Source of the DNA: Planctomycetia bacterium
Lineage (GTDB): Bacteria; Planctomycetota; Phycisphaerae; UBA1845; UTPLA1
DNA: 64,000 nt
Assembly: GCA_015200345.1 (NCBI GenBank)
Contig: CP054187.1
Coordinates: 1,906,470 to 1,970,469, forward strand
Direction of reading: 5' to 3'
Shown here: positions 49,850-59,466 of the stretch, in pieces
Layout: each line of letters begins with the position of its first letter
Position numbering within the stretch: the first letter of the stretch is position 1
Notes under the pieces: model-generated
Databases searched by the model: none
What the model was told of the DNA's origin: nothing
The model's input: only the letters and a program-made list of their open reading frames with translations
Position numbers and translations under genes: made by a program

Positions 49850-50929
49850 CTATTCCGCGCGAAAACCGATGCGCACGGTGTGCGTGCGATGGTGTGCGCT
49901 GATGATCGTCATGCGATAGGTCTGGCCCGACGCGCCTCGGAACGTGAGCGACCGGCCGACGCGGAGCGCGCGCACTTTTCGAATGCGCTCGCCCCCCTTG
50001 AGCAGGTCCACGTCGACCTCAATGACGCCGTCGTCCTCGTCGGTGTCCTTCAGCTTGAGCGTGATGCCGTCGATCGCGTCGCCCGTGCGGGGGAAACGCT
50101 GGTCCTGCAAGCTGTACGTGCGCACGACCTGAAATGCGGTGTTTTCTCCGGCCAGGCTCGGCGCGCCGCCGTGCATCGCCGGCCTTTTCGCCGGGCGTTC
50201 GGAATGGACGACCGGTTCCTCCCCGGGTGCGGAGTCGGTCGAGGTGTCCGCGGCGCGTGCCGTAATCTTGTCAGTCGGCTCGCGCGTCTTGCGCTGGGAC
50301 TCTGATCGTTCGGGGCGACGCGGGCGCGGTGGCGGCTTCGCCGGCTGGGGTGCCGGTTCCCTCGGATCGCGCGCGGCGAGCGTCGCCCCATCGGCCCGCG
50401 CCATCGAACCCGCCGGCGTGGTCGCTTGTGAGGCCTCCGTGGGCGACGAGTCGCGCACGGCATCGGCCTTCGCGACGCTTCGACGCGGTTCGAGCTGCGC
50501 CCTGGGCAGGGCCGTGTTGCCGCGCTTCAGCCAGTCTTCACGGACCGCGGCGATCTGGGTCGAATGCTCGGTCTCCAACTGGCGAATCATCTGCGCCGCG
50601 GTCGCGTGGTCGGGCTGAATCTCAATCGTGCGCATCCAGCAGCGCCAGGCATCGGCGTAGCGGCCCTCGTCCGCCGCCGTCAGCGCGAGGCGCTCCCAGT
50701 ATGCCGCCGCCGCCGGGCGAGTCCGCTCGAGGCCGTCGGCGATGGTGAGGCTGCCGCGGTGATCCTGCGCAGCGCGACAATAGTAGTCATACGCCACGGC
50801 CGGGTCGCCGCGCTCCTCGGCCTGCCTTGCAAGATCGGCGTTGCGTCCGCCGCCGCAGCCGCCAGCCGACGTGACGAACGCGATCAGCACCATCGAGCAT
50901 CGTCGAAGGGATTGCGGGATTCGCTTCAT
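49850..50929 (-). CDS. Hypothetical TPR-like lipoprotein with beta-domain
   Basis: The 359-residue protein has lipobox SAGGC. Two helix-turn-helix units (about 30-125: YYCRAAQDHRGSLTIADGLE, YADAWRCWMRTIEIQPDH) look like TPR. A Pro/Ala/Arg-rich linker follows, then a beta-sandwich-like end (VRTYSLQDQRFPRTGD, ISAHHRTHTVRIGFRAE). Its ATG overlaps the stop of the upstream gene by the ATGA arrangement. Role unknown. Confidence 0.7.
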   Translation of the reverse strand: MKRIPQSLRRCSMVLIAFVTSAGGCGGGRNADLARQAEERGDPAVAYDYYCRAAQDHRGSLTIADGLERTRPAAAAYWERLALTAADEGRYADAWRCWMRTIEIQPDHATAAQMIRQLETEHSTQIAAVREDWLKRGNTALPRAQLEPRRSVAKADAVRDSSPTEASQATTPAGSMARADGATLAARDPREPAPQPAKPPPRPRRPERSESQRKTREPTDKITARAADTSTDSAPGEEPVVHSERPAKRPAMHGGAPSLAGENTAFQVVRTYSLQDQRFPRTGDAIDGITLKLKDTDEDDGVIEVDVDLLKGGERIRKVRALRVGRSLTFRGASGQTYRMTIISAHHRTHTVRIGFRAE

Positions 50930-51801
50930 GGCGACGCTCCGGAAGCCTGCGCGCCGGACGCCTCATACACCGAGCGATCCAGCGGATAGGGATCGGGCGA
51001 CAACAGCCGCGGGGCGATGACCGCCTGAACAAATCGCCGCGACGAGACGCCCGTGTGCGAGCCGCTCCAATCATACCCGACGTAGGCCGGCTGCCAGGGG
51101 AGATTAAAGACCCGGCTGTAGGCGTCGATCGAGTCGGTGCTGCCGGCGCGGGCGGGCATGCGAAATCCGTTCAGTCCCGCGGGAGGACCGCTCTTGCCGT
51201 CGGCGTTGACGATCAGGGTCTTCGCGATGCCGTCGTGTGTGCTGCACGTGGCGTAGAGCCTGCCGCGGACGTGCTTCATCGGCCGCGTCAGATCGTAGCG
51301 AGCCGAACAGGTCGGCGAGAAGAGCACCACGTCATCCACCATCACGCCCTCGTCGAGCCGTTCCAGCGCCATGAGAATCAATGACGTGCCCGCGGACAGC
51401 CCCATCAATCGTATCGGCGAATTCGCGTCGACTTGGCGATGGGCCTCGATGCGCCGGGCGAGACGCTTGGCAATCAGGCCGCTGCTGGCATTGACAAAAT
51501 GATCGTGGGCGGGGCCGAGGAAGCTGGTCCAGGTAAAAGTCTCGAAACGGCCTTCGTAACCCGCGTCGCGCAGACCGCGTTCCACGCTTCCGGCGCTGGC
51601 GCCCCAACTGGCGCCTTCAAGGTAGATGACGACGGGACCGCCCGTCGGTTTGGAACAACCGGCAGCGATGCCGACGCAGAAGAACGCCGCGAAGGTGATC
51701 CGTTTTCGCCGTGACGGCGCAACGGAACAAGCCCGCTCCCGGATGGTGGCGGCTCGGTTCGGCGCGCCGGAGGTCAACGCACGACCGACGGGCGCGCGCA
51801 T
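50926..51801 (-). CDS. Alpha/beta-hydrolase-like lipoprotein
   Basis: ATG 51801 gives 291 residues with a long N-terminal region before the lipobox GIAAGC. The core resembles an alpha/beta hydrolase. The nucleophile elbow is MGLSAGTS, and a His in SGSHTG lies near the C-terminal catalytic position. It has LDEGVMVDDVVLFSPTCS and IVNADGKSG, which match loose parts of that fold. Substrate unknown. It is translationally coupled to the TPR-like lipoprotein. Confidence 0.6.
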   Translation of the reverse strand: MRAPVGRALTSGAPNRAATIRERACSVAPSRRKRITFAAFFCVGIAAGCSKPTGGPVVIYLEGASWGASAGSVERGLRDAGYEGRFETFTWTSFLGPAHDHFVNASSGLIAKRLARRIEAHRQVDANSPIRLMGLSAGTSLILMALERLDEGVMVDDVVLFSPTCSARYDLTRPMKHVRGRLYATCSTHDGIAKTLIVNADGKSGPPAGLNGFRMPARAGSTDSIDAYSRVFNLPWQPAYVGYDWSGSHTGVSSRRFVQAVIAPRLLSPDPYPLDRSVYEASGAQASGASP

Positions 51802-51876
51802 TGACGCGCAATCGACCCCGATCCGCGAGCAATCCGGAACGGAGTACGGCCAAGTGGAATCATGTTTCAAGTGCAA

Positions 51877-52230
51877 TCACGTACCGCCCGGTTCGGGGAT
51901 GTCCCAGCCGCGCTCACGTTCCTTCTGCTGAACCTGCTCGAGCGTGAGTGCGCCGGGAAGGGGGTCCTTTTTCTGGGTCAGGTTCGTGCCCTTCTTGACC
52001 AGCTCGGCGTTCTTGGCCTTCCACTCGGCGTACGGCTCGGGCAGTTCGTCCTCGGTGTAAATGGCGTGGACCGGGCACTCGGGAATGCACAGGCCGCAAT
52101 CGATGCAGGTGTCGGGATCGATGACCAGCATCGCCGGATCGGTCGTCTCCCAGAAACACTCGACCGGGCAGACCGTGGCGCAGTCGGTGTAACGGCAATT
52201 CACGCAGCGTTCGGTGACAATGTGCGTCAT
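51877..52230 (-). CDS. 7Fe/2[4Fe-4S]-type ferredoxin
   Basis: The 117-residue protein has two iron-sulfur cluster motifs, CVNCRYTDCATVCPVECF and CIDCGLCIPECPVHAI. The spacing in the first matches the 7Fe ferredoxin (FdxA) type, with an extra Cys in CRYTDC. The C-terminus (about 60-117) extends as in FdxA. It is likely a low-potential electron carrier. It is divergent from the agmatinase gene. Confidence 0.88.
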   Translation of the reverse strand: MTHIVTERCVNCRYTDCATVCPVECFWETTDPAMLVIDPDTCIDCGLCIPECPVHAIYTEDELPEPYAEWKAKNAELVKKGTNLTQKKDPLPGALTLEQVQQKERERGWDIPEPGGT

Positions 52231-52446
52231 GGCTGATAGGGCCTCCGCAATGTTGGCGACCGAGTGTCTCCCCCGGCCGACTGGGGCTGTCAGAGGGCGT
52301 TATCAAACAATGTAATCGGCTTCGAGTCAACACCAACCCGCTTTCCGGCTCGAGCAAAATCGCTCGGCAATTTGCCGCATCGGACCGATTGGGCCAAGAT
52401 ACCGCCTTTAAAAATCCATTCCCACACAACACAATGGAGACCATCC

Positions 52447-53340
52447 GTGGCGACCATACCCGATAACTTTTTGGGCCTTCCAAGGCCCCACGCCGAGTAT
52501 CGCAAGGCGAAGTACGCCGTCCTTCCGATCCCGTATGACTCCACGGTCAGCTTCCAGGTCGGCACACGCCACGGCCCCCGCGCCATCCTCACCGCCAGCC
52601 AGCAGGTCGAACTGTTCGATCAGGAATACGAGCGTGAGTTCTTCAAAGCGGGCGTGGCAACGCTGGACCCGGTCGCGCCGAACATGGCCGGGCCCAAGGC
52701 GATGCACGAGGACATCTTCGCGGAGGCCCGGCGCGTCGTGGCCGACGGGAAGTTTCTGATCGGCCTGGGTGGCGAACATTCGATCACCAGCGCGCTGGTC
52801 CGCGCCGTGCTGACGAAGCACAAGAAGTTGAGCGTGCTCCAGATCGATGCACACGCCGACCTGCGCGCCGAGTACGAAGACACGCCGTTCAGCCATGCGG
52901 CCGTCATGCGGCGCGTGGTCGAGATGGGCGTGAAGGTGACCGGCGTCGGCATTCGCAATTACTGCATCGAAGAACATCGCTTCATGAAATCGAAGAAGAT
53001 CGCGCCGATCTCCGCGCGTCAGGCGCGCGAGGACGCGGACTGGATGATGCGCGCGGTCGAGTCGCTCGGCGAGAACGTCTACGTCACCATCGACATCGAC
53101 GGTTTCGACCCGGCGTATGCCCCCGGCACCGGCACGCCCGAGCCGGGCGGACTCGATTGGTTCCAGGTGACCGATCTGCTCAAGGCGACGGCGATGAACC
53201 GGCGCATCGTCGCGGCCGACGTGGTGGAAGTGATCCCGCTGCCCGGCAACGCGATGACGGAGTTCTTGGCGGCGAAGCTGATCTACAAGCTCATCGCCCA
53301 CATCGAGGCAAATGGCGGAGGGAGGCGAACGAAGAATTGA
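52447..53340 (+). CDS. speB: Agmatinase / ureohydrolase
   Basis: The Mn-dependent enzyme removes urea from agmatine to give putrescine. GTG 52447 is chosen because GGAGA lies seven bases upstream. The 297 residues contain GGEHSIT (His ligand), DAHADLR (Asp-His-Asp) and DIDGFDPAYAPGTG (Asp-Asp), all five metal-binding positions intact. No speA (arginine decarboxylase) is seen nearby. It meets metG head-on with seven bases between stops. Confidence 0.9.
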   Translation: MATIPDNFLGLPRPHAEYRKAKYAVLPIPYDSTVSFQVGTRHGPRAILTASQQVELFDQEYEREFFKAGVATLDPVAPNMAGPKAMHEDIFAEARRVVADGKFLIGLGGEHSITSALVRAVLTKHKKLSVLQIDAHADLRAEYEDTPFSHAAVMRRVVEMGVKVTGVGIRNYCIEEHRFMKSKKIAPISARQAREDADWMMRAVESLGENVYVTIDIDGFDPAYAPGTGTPEPGGLDWFQVTDLLKATAMNRRIVAADVVEVIPLPGNAMTEFLAAKLIYKLIAHIEANGGGRRTKN

Positions 53341-53347
53341 GACGCCG

Positions 53348-55126
53348 CTATTCGTTATTCGCTATTTGCCATTCAGACAAATCCAGCTTCTTAAACAGCA
53401 CCTGCGGCGCGGGGCCGAGCGCATGTCCCACCGGCAGGGGTTCGGTCGCACGGGGCCACGTCCACTGGTCCGCCGGCACATTCATCGACACGCGTATCTT
53501 CTCCGCGGCGAACGGCAGGAACGGCGCGAGCAGCACGCCCAGCGTCCGCACCGCCTGAATGCAGGTGTGAATCGTCGCAGCGGTGCGCGCCGCGTCGGTC
53601 TTGCGCGTGGTCCACGGCGCGCGGCCGTCGATGTAACGATTGCACGCGCGGAAGGCTTCCATGACGCGACCGAGGGCGGACTTGAACCGCGCCGCTTCGA
53701 TCTCCTCGCCGACCTTCTCCGGCAGCGCCGCCAGCATGGCGAGGAGTGCCCGATCGGTGTCATCGGCGGCATCGAACGGCGGCACGCGGCGGTCAAAATC
53801 GTCGGTCACGATCTTCTGCCAGCGGTTCACGAAATTGCCCAGCGCGGCGATCAGCTCGCCGTTGTTCCGCTCGACGAAGTCTTCAAAACTCCAGAAGGTG
53901 CGCTGCGATTCCGGCGCATTGATGGTGAGATAATATCGCAGCGGGTCGGGGTCGAACGACTGGAGATAGTCCTCGATCCACACAGCCGTGCCGCGCGATT
54001 TGCTGATCTTCTCCTCCTCCTTGCCGGGGAACTTGATATTGAGAAATGCGTTGGCCACGACGTTCGACGGCAGTTGGTAATGACCCGCCGCCTTCGGTCG
54101 CGTGAAACTGCTGCCGCGACTCGCAACCTCGTCCGCCGTGAATTGCGTGCCCAGCAGCATCGCCGGCCAGATCAGGGCGTGGAAGACGATGTTGTCCTCG
54201 CCGATGAAGTGGACGATCTTGCAATCGGGGTTGCGCCACCAATCTTTATATTGTTCCCAGTCGCCGTCGAGCTTCTGACACAGGGCGGCGGTAAAACTGA
54301 CGTACCCGATCGGCGCGTCAAACCAGACGTACAGCACCTTGCCCGCCGCGTCGGGGTCGTCCAGCGGCACCGGGACGCCCCACTCCAGATCGCGCGTCAT
54401 CGCCCGCTCGGGCAGACCCGTCTTGATCGAGCCCAGCGCGAAGTTCGTCACGATCGGCCGCCAGTCCAGCGACGTGAGGCTGAACCAGTCGGCCAACATG
54501 CCCTGGAATTGGTCCAATCGCAGGTACCAATGCGTGGTGTTGCGCTGTTCCGGCGTTGCGCCGGTCAGCGCGCTGACCGGGTTGATGAGCTTGAGCGGGT
54601 CGATGCTGTTGCCGCATTGCTCGCACTGATCGCCGAGCGCCTGCGGGTTGCCGCAGGGCGTGCCGTCGTCCTTCTTGTGATAGCACGTCCCGGTCACATA
54701 CCGGTCGGGCAGAAACTTCTTCGCTTGCGCGTCGTAGAGCTGCTCGGTCGTGCGCTTTACGAAGTGGCCGTTGGAATGGATCGTGCGGAAAAAGTCCTGA
54801 CTCAACTTCGTGTGCAAGGCGACGTACTCGGGTTGATGCGTGCCGCCGTAAATGTCGAAGTGAATGCCCAGCCCCTCGAAGTCGGCGGCCTGCCGCTTGT
54901 GGTAGCGCGTGCAAAGCTCCTGCGGCGTGGTGCCTTCCTTGCGGGCGGAAATTTCAATCGCCACGCCGTTGTCATCGCTGCCGCAGATGAATCGCACATC
55001 ATCCCCGCGCGAGCGCAAATAGCGCACATAAATGTCGGCCGGCAGGTACGCCCCGGCGATGTGCCCGACATGCAGGCGGCCGTTGGAGTAAGGCAACGCG
55101 GCGGTGACGAGGAACTTTCGACTCAT
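53348..55126 (-). CDS. metG: Methionyl-tRNA synthetase
   Basis: The 592-residue class I synthetase starts at ATG 55126 (MSRKFLVTAALPYSNG). LPYSNGRLHVGH holds the HIGH-type motif, and EEKISKSRG is the KMSKS-type loop. A Cys-rich zinc knuckle (CYHKKDDGTPCGNP, CEQCG) is typical of the MetG1 group. There is no C-terminal tRNA-binding (Trbp111-like) domain, so this is the short form. TAGAAT stands eight bases before the ATG and no Shine-Dalgarno is visible. Confidence 0.97.
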   Translation of the reverse strand: MSRKFLVTAALPYSNGRLHVGHIAGAYLPADIYVRYLRSRGDDVRFICGSDDNGVAIEISARKEGTTPQELCTRYHKRQAADFEGLGIHFDIYGGTHQPEYVALHTKLSQDFFRTIHSNGHFVKRTTEQLYDAQAKKFLPDRYVTGTCYHKKDDGTPCGNPQALGDQCEQCGNSIDPLKLINPVSALTGATPEQRNTTHWYLRLDQFQGMLADWFSLTSLDWRPIVTNFALGSIKTGLPERAMTRDLEWGVPVPLDDPDAAGKVLYVWFDAPIGYVSFTAALCQKLDGDWEQYKDWWRNPDCKIVHFIGEDNIVFHALIWPAMLLGTQFTADEVASRGSSFTRPKAAGHYQLPSNVVANAFLNIKFPGKEEEKISKSRGTAVWIEDYLQSFDPDPLRYYLTINAPESQRTFWSFEDFVERNNGELIAALGNFVNRWQKIVTDDFDRRVPPFDAADDTDRALLAMLAALPEKVGEEIEAARFKSALGRVMEAFRACNRYIDGRAPWTTRKTDAARTAATIHTCIQAVRTLGVLLAPFLPFAAEKIRVSMNVPADQWTWPRATEPLPVGHALGPAPQVLFKKLDLSEWQIANNE

Positions 55127-55134
55127 GGGCGGGG

Positions 55135-55140
55135 ATTCTA
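55135..55140 (-). promoter_or_regulatory. -10 box TAGAAT of metG, leaderless arrangement
   Basis: TAGAAT on the minus strand, eight bases before the ATG; only a poor -35 is found 17 bases upstream. Confidence 0.4.
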
Positions 55141-55379
55141 ATGCCCGCCCCATCGCGCTGCCACGCGGCGCGGCAGCGCTCGCTGTCAGGGTTTCTGCGC
55201 CGCGGAATCGTCCGCACAGCTCCCTGGGAAATCTGGCTCCCACGGAATTCTGTCGACAAAGCCAGTTGGCCATGACCGGATCGACGTAGGATTTCTCATT
55301 AAGGCTGGTACAGAAAATGGGGCAGGTTCAACAGACCCCGATCCTAACGCAGGACCTGGATCAGTTTCTGGGGGGAAGG

Positions 55380-56222
55380 TCAGCATGTGTTCCGCTGCTC
55401 AATCCACTCCACCAAATCCCCCAGAAACGGCTTCGGATCGGCATCAAACTCCAGCGTGTGGCAGCCGTTGGGGTAGTCGGTGATGCGGCGGTCGGGGGAC
55501 GGCAGAGCGCGGAGCCAGGCGCGGGTGCGGTCGTTGTCGATGATGCGTTCGCGGCCGGCGAGCAGGAGGTGGACAGGGTTGCGAAAGGATGTTTCGCCGA
55601 ATCGGCGGACGATGCGGTCCATGCGGCGCGTGACGAGCAGAAACGGCGCGGTGACGTGCGTGAGAAGCAATTTGTCGTTTTCAACAAACCGGACGCGCTC
55701 GGGGTTCTCGGTGAAACAGGCGGGGTCGTTCAGCGGAATGGGAAAGAGCCGCTCGCGGTCGTTGATCAGCGCGACGCCGACGCGGAACTTCTGCGCCGTG
55801 GTGAGATCGACCCGCGGGAACAACCCCGGCGCGACCAGCGAGAGCGACGCGACCTCATTCGGCCGCTGCGCCGCGAGGCAGACGGCGAGCTTGCCGCCCC
55901 AACTGACGCCGACGACGTGCGCGGCAGGCTGACCCGTTGCCGCCAGCAGCGCATCCAGCGCGTCCGTAGCATCGGCGATGGCGCGCTCGAGCGAATCGAC
56001 ATGCCCGCGCTGCGATTGATTCAGCCCGCTGCCGCGCCGATCGGGCATCAGCACGGTGTACCCGCGATCGGCCAGGGCCTCGCCGGATTGTTCGTACCAG
56101 CCGCCGTGGGATTGGATGCCGTGAAAGTAGAGCACCGCGCCGCGCGGTTTGGGCGGTCGCCACCACCGCACCACCGCGCGATAGCCGTCGGAGAGCGTGA
56201 GGGGTTCGATGGTGGGCGACAT
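55380..56222 (-). CDS. Alpha/beta hydrolase (lysophospholipase-like)
   Basis: The 280-residue protein has the oxyanion region AVLYFHGIQSHGGWYEQSG, nucleophile elbow GVSWGGK, an acid in RIIDND and His in NGCHTLEF. It resembles monoglyceride lipase/lysophospholipase enzymes; exact substrate unknown. No signal peptide. A tract of CGTTTCGA-type octamers precedes the start. Confidence 0.85.
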   Translation of the reverse strand: MSPTIEPLTLSDGYRAVVRWWRPPKPRGAVLYFHGIQSHGGWYEQSGEALADRGYTVLMPDRRGSGLNQSQRGHVDSLERAIADATDALDALLAATGQPAAHVVGVSWGGKLAVCLAAQRPNEVASLSLVAPGLFPRVDLTTAQKFRVGVALINDRERLFPIPLNDPACFTENPERVRFVENDKLLLTHVTAPFLLVTRRMDRIVRRFGETSFRNPVHLLLAGRERIIDNDRTRAWLRALPSPDRRITDYPNGCHTLEFDADPKPFLGDLVEWIEQRNTC

Positions 56223-56245
56223 GGCAGAAGAATAGACACGGTCGA

Positions 56246-56277
56246 GAGAAAAGTCGAAACGTCGAAAAAACGAAACA
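56246..56277 (-). repeat. Octamer tract upstream of the alpha/beta hydrolase
   Basis: On the minus strand: TGTTTCGT, TTTTTCGA, CGTTTCGA, CTTTTCTC. It ends about 23 bases before the ATG, a placement similar to that before secA. Confidence 0.5.
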
Positions 56278-56361
56278 GGGAGCCGGCGGCACGCAAGGCC
56301 AAGCCTGGGATGGACATCGCCGGGGTATGACGGCGCGATGCGCCGAGCGGCGCGAGATGAA

Positions 56362-58395
56362 TTACGGTTGAACCGTCGATTCGTCTTGGGGCGGCGGAGA
56401 GAAGAGCGCCTTGGCGGCGTCGAGCTGCTTGTGCCCGCCGAGGAGGATCAGCAGATCGCCGGCGGCGAAGGTCCAATCGGGGCCGGGGTTGGTCGCGGGC
56501 TTGCCGTCGCGCACGATGGCGATGATTGAGACGCCTGTCGCGGCGCGCAGATCAACCTCTCGAATCGAGCGGCCCAGGACCGGGCTGTCGGTCTCGAGCA
56601 GAAACGTCTGCGTGGCGGTGGCATCGAAGAGCTGAATCAACTCGGCGCGGCGTGCGGCCGTGTCGGGCAGGCCGCGCATCATGCCGTACTGCCCGGCGCG
56701 GACCATGGCCACTTGCGCCTCGATCACGTTGTCGGCGATTCCGAAATGGTGCAACACGTGCGCAAAGATTTCGATGGATGTCTCAAACTCCTCGGGGATC
56801 ACCTGCTGCGCCCCGAGGCGATGGAGGACGTCCAGCTCGGCGACGTTTCGCGTGCGCGCGAGGATGAACAGATCGGGCCGCTCGGCGCGGGCCTGGGCCA
56901 CGATGCGCCGCGTCGCAGGCTGATCGTGTATGGCGACCACCAGCGCGCGGGCGCTGGCCAGACCGGCCTGGAGCAGAATCGACAGCCGCGTGGCGTCGCC
57001 CAGGATCACGCGCCAGCCGTCGGCGCGGGCGGCCGACGCGAGGGCCGGGTTCATTTCGACAATGCTGAAGCCGATGCCGGTGGCTTTCAGCACGCGGGCG
57101 AGATTCTGGCCGTTCAGCCCGTAACCAACGATCACCACGTCGACGCCGGGCAGGCAGGGCGCATCCGTAAGCGGTTTGTCGAGATTGGAATCCGTCGAGG
57201 CCGGCTCGCCGCGCCGCCGCGCGATGGAGGCTGAAGCAAGGAAGATCGCCGAAATGCGATGCGCCAGCGGCACGAGCGGCGTGCCGAGGATCATCGTGCC
57301 GACGATGATGGCCGTGAGGACATTCATGGCGGCGGACGGAAACAGATTCATCGACGCGGCCTCGCGCGCGAGCACGAAACCGAACTCGCTGATGCTGGCC
57401 AGACCGAGGCCGACCTGGATGGCCAGGCGCATGGGCCAGCCGGCGATTCGCACGGCCAGCGCGGCGAGCAGCGTCTTGATGACAAGAATGACAACGACTG
57501 CGGCGGCGATCCAGTGCAACTGCGGCGAGGCCTCGGGCAGGTCGACGAGCATTCCCATCGACATGAAGAACAGCGCGTTGAAGACATCGCGAAAGGGGAC
57601 GATGTCGGCGAAGAGCTGGTGCTTGATGTCGGTCTCGGCGAGCAACATGCCGGCGATGCAGGCGCCCAGGGCCGGCGCCCATCCGGCGCGCGCAGCGAGC
57701 CACGCGCCGGCGCAGGCCATCATCACCGCGAAGAGCGCCATCAACTCCTGACCGCCGACGCGCACCAGCGAGTTCGTGATCAGCGGCAGTACGTATCTCA
57801 ACACAACCGCCGCAACGGCCAGCCCGGTGAGCGACGCCGCGCCGCGCAACAACCCCGCCGCCAGCCCACCCTCGCCCGGGCCGGCCAACAGCGGCAGGAA
57901 CAGCATCAGCGAAATCACCATGATGTCCTGCACCAGCGAGACACCGGTGATCGTGCGGCCCATGGCCGAGTCCGTCTGGCGCATGTCGGCCAGCGGCTTG
58001 AGCACGATGGCCACGCTGCTGGGCGTGATGGCCAGCGCCAGCGCGAATGCGACAGTCCAGGACGAGGGCGTCGATGCCTTGATGAGCACCAGACCGACCA
58101 ACAAGGTAAACGCGATTTGCAAGGCCGCGCCGAGAATGATGCGATGGCCGGTGCGCAGCAGCGGGCCGGGCGACAGCTCCAGGCCGACCGCGAAGAGCAA
58201 CATGACGAGGCCCAGCTCGGCAAATTGCGAGACGGTGTCCTGCGTGATCAGTTGCAGGCCCGACGGTCCGATGACGATGCCGGAGACCAGAAACCCGACC
58301 ACCGACGGCGCACGCAGCACGCGAAACAGCCACGCCACGGCGACGGCCGCACCGAAGAGCAGGACGGTCTGCTTGAGTAGAAGTGTGTCGGGCAT
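56362..58395 (-). CDS. Kef-type monovalent cation:proton antiporter with RCK domains
   Basis: ATG 58395 gives 677 residues. The first two thirds form about 12-13 transmembrane helices of the CPA2 family (LQLITQDTVSQFAELGLVML, GASLTGLAVAAVVLRYVLP). TrkA-N (RCK-N, VVIVGYGLNGQNLARVL, NAD-binding) and TrkA-C (TQTFLLETDSPVLGRSI) domains follow. It likely moves K+ or Na+ against H+ under nucleotide or metabolite control. It has an octamer tract just ahead of its start. Confidence 0.9.
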   Translation of the reverse strand: MPDTLLLKQTVLLFGAAVAVAWLFRVLRAPSVVGFLVSGIVIGPSGLQLITQDTVSQFAELGLVMLLFAVGLELSPGPLLRTGHRIILGAALQIAFTLLVGLVLIKASTPSSWTVAFALALAITPSSVAIVLKPLADMRQTDSAMGRTITGVSLVQDIMVISLMLFLPLLAGPGEGGLAAGLLRGAASLTGLAVAAVVLRYVLPLITNSLVRVGGQELMALFAVMMACAGAWLAARAGWAPALGACIAGMLLAETDIKHQLFADIVPFRDVFNALFFMSMGMLVDLPEASPQLHWIAAAVVVILVIKTLLAALAVRIAGWPMRLAIQVGLGLASISEFGFVLAREAASMNLFPSAAMNVLTAIIVGTMILGTPLVPLAHRISAIFLASASIARRRGEPASTDSNLDKPLTDAPCLPGVDVVIVGYGLNGQNLARVLKATGIGFSIVEMNPALASAARADGWRVILGDATRLSILLQAGLASARALVVAIHDQPATRRIVAQARAERPDLFILARTRNVAELDVLHRLGAQQVIPEEFETSIEIFAHVLHHFGIADNVIEAQVAMVRAGQYGMMRGLPDTAARRAELIQLFDATATQTFLLETDSPVLGRSIREVDLRAATGVSIIAIVRDGKPATNPGPDWTFAAGDLLILLGGHKQLDAAKALFSPPPQDESTVQP

Positions 58396-58412
58396 GGAAA
58401 GACCGCCAACAG

Positions 58413-58436
58413 GCAAACCGCCAAAACGGTGAAACG
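58413..58436 (-). repeat. Octamer tract upstream of the Kef-type gene
   Basis: On the minus strand: CGTTTCAC, CGTTTTGG, CGGTTTGC (then more degenerate copies), ending within about 17 bases of the ATG. Confidence 0.4.
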
Positions 58437-58492
58437 CCGGATCGCGGTAGAGTGCTCCCAGACGGCACCACGTCAATGCGCAATCACGGAGT

Positions 58493-59368
58493 TCACCCGG
58501 CGACGCCGTAGTATGTGGCAACGGGTGCGTTGACGCGAGCACGAACGGCCGATGCGATGCCGTCCAGCTCCGCGTCGGTCAGCATCGTGGCATACAGCTC
58601 GGTCGTCTCGCGCGCGATCGTGTAGAGTTGAATCCTTTCGAGTCGCCCGCCGGCGGCAAGCAATTCATTCAATCGCGCGCAATAAGCATCGATCTCCTCG
58701 CGAGACGGCGGCGCGCCGTGCACGCGCATGAACAACGATTGGATCGTGACCGGCCGAACCCGCGCCGCGTCGAGAATGTTCGCCAGCACATGCGACAACG
58801 GAAGGTTCGGTCGATTCACGAGGCGATAGTATTCCTCCGTGCCGGCGTCGAGCTTGGCCCAGATGTGCCCGTTGTTCGCGTCGAGAATCGCCAGCCCCTC
58901 GCGCACCGCGGGCCGCGCGAGATAACAGGCGTCGGTAATCAGCACGAGTTGCGTATCCGTCAGCCCGTGAACGCGCCGCAGCTCCGCGGCGATCTGCACG
59001 GCGTCCTTGAACCGCGGATACGTCGTCGGCTCGCCGTCGCCGCTGAAGGCGATGTCACGAATAACGCGATTGGCCGGCGGCACGCGGTCGTAGGGCGACT
59101 CGGTGAAAATCGATCCGTCCACGGCGGCGAGGATCAGTTGTTCCAGCTCCGTGCGCAAAACGTTCAGGTCCACCTCGCGCGTGACGGGCGGCGTCTTGCG
59201 ATCCACTTGGCAATAGATGCAGTCGAAATTGCACGCCTTGTCCGGGTTGAGATTGACCCCAATCGAAAGCCCCCCCGAACGCCGAGACACTACGGCATAG
59301 CAATAGAGGTTGTCCTGCCAGCGGCGATCGTGCTGGCGATAGGCGATGTTCAGCGGCGTGTCTGGCAT
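58493..59368 (-). CDS. Radical SAM protein
   Basis: The 291-residue protein has Cys46, Cys50 and Cys53 in CNFDCIYCQ (CX3CX2C for a [4Fe-4S] cluster) and FSGDGEPTTYPRF (glycine-rich SAM motif). It resembles the MoaA/wyosine-like radical SAM group in organisation, but the substrate is not known. A TAGACT box ends 11 bases before the ATG, with no Shine-Dalgarno, indicating a very short leader. Downstream on the same strand is the Kef antiporter, 97 bases away. Confidence 0.85.
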   Translation of the reverse strand: MPDTPLNIAYRQHDRRWQDNLYCYAVVSRRSGGLSIGVNLNPDKACNFDCIYCQVDRKTPPVTREVDLNVLRTELEQLILAAVDGSIFTESPYDRVPPANRVIRDIAFSGDGEPTTYPRFKDAVQIAAELRRVHGLTDTQLVLITDACYLARPAVREGLAILDANNGHIWAKLDAGTEEYYRLVNRPNLPLSHVLANILDAARVRPVTIQSLFMRVHGAPPSREEIDAYCARLNELLAAGGRLERIQLYTIARETTELYATMLTDAELDGIASAVRARVNAPVATYYGVAG

Positions 59369-59379
59369 GAGGATTGCTT

Positions 59380-59385
59380 AGTCTA
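59380..59385 (-). promoter_or_regulatory. -10 box TAGACT of the radical SAM gene
   Basis: TAGACT on the minus strand; the predicted transcription start is within about five bases of the ATG. No convincing -35. Confidence 0.4.
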
Positions 59386-59411
59386 TCCGACGGTGAGGGT
59401 CAGCCGCCGCG

Positions 59412-59440
59412 TTGACGCGGCCCGGATGACATCCTAGGAT
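59412..59440 (+). promoter_or_regulatory. Promoter TTGACG-N17-TAGGAT
   Basis: TTGACG (59412-59417), exactly 17 bases, TAGGAT (59435-59440). It drives the membrane protein at 59467 with a leader of about 20 bases. Confidence 0.6.
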
Positions 59441-59466
59441 GATACCACGCTGACGGACCATACGGC

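Noticed and set aside
53312-55141. 609-residue plus frame opposite metG
   Set aside because: Antisense to intact MetRS motifs.
57259-58380. 373-residue plus frame opposite the Kef-type gene
   Set aside because: Shadow of the antiporter; no signature and repetitive Arg/Gln-rich composition.
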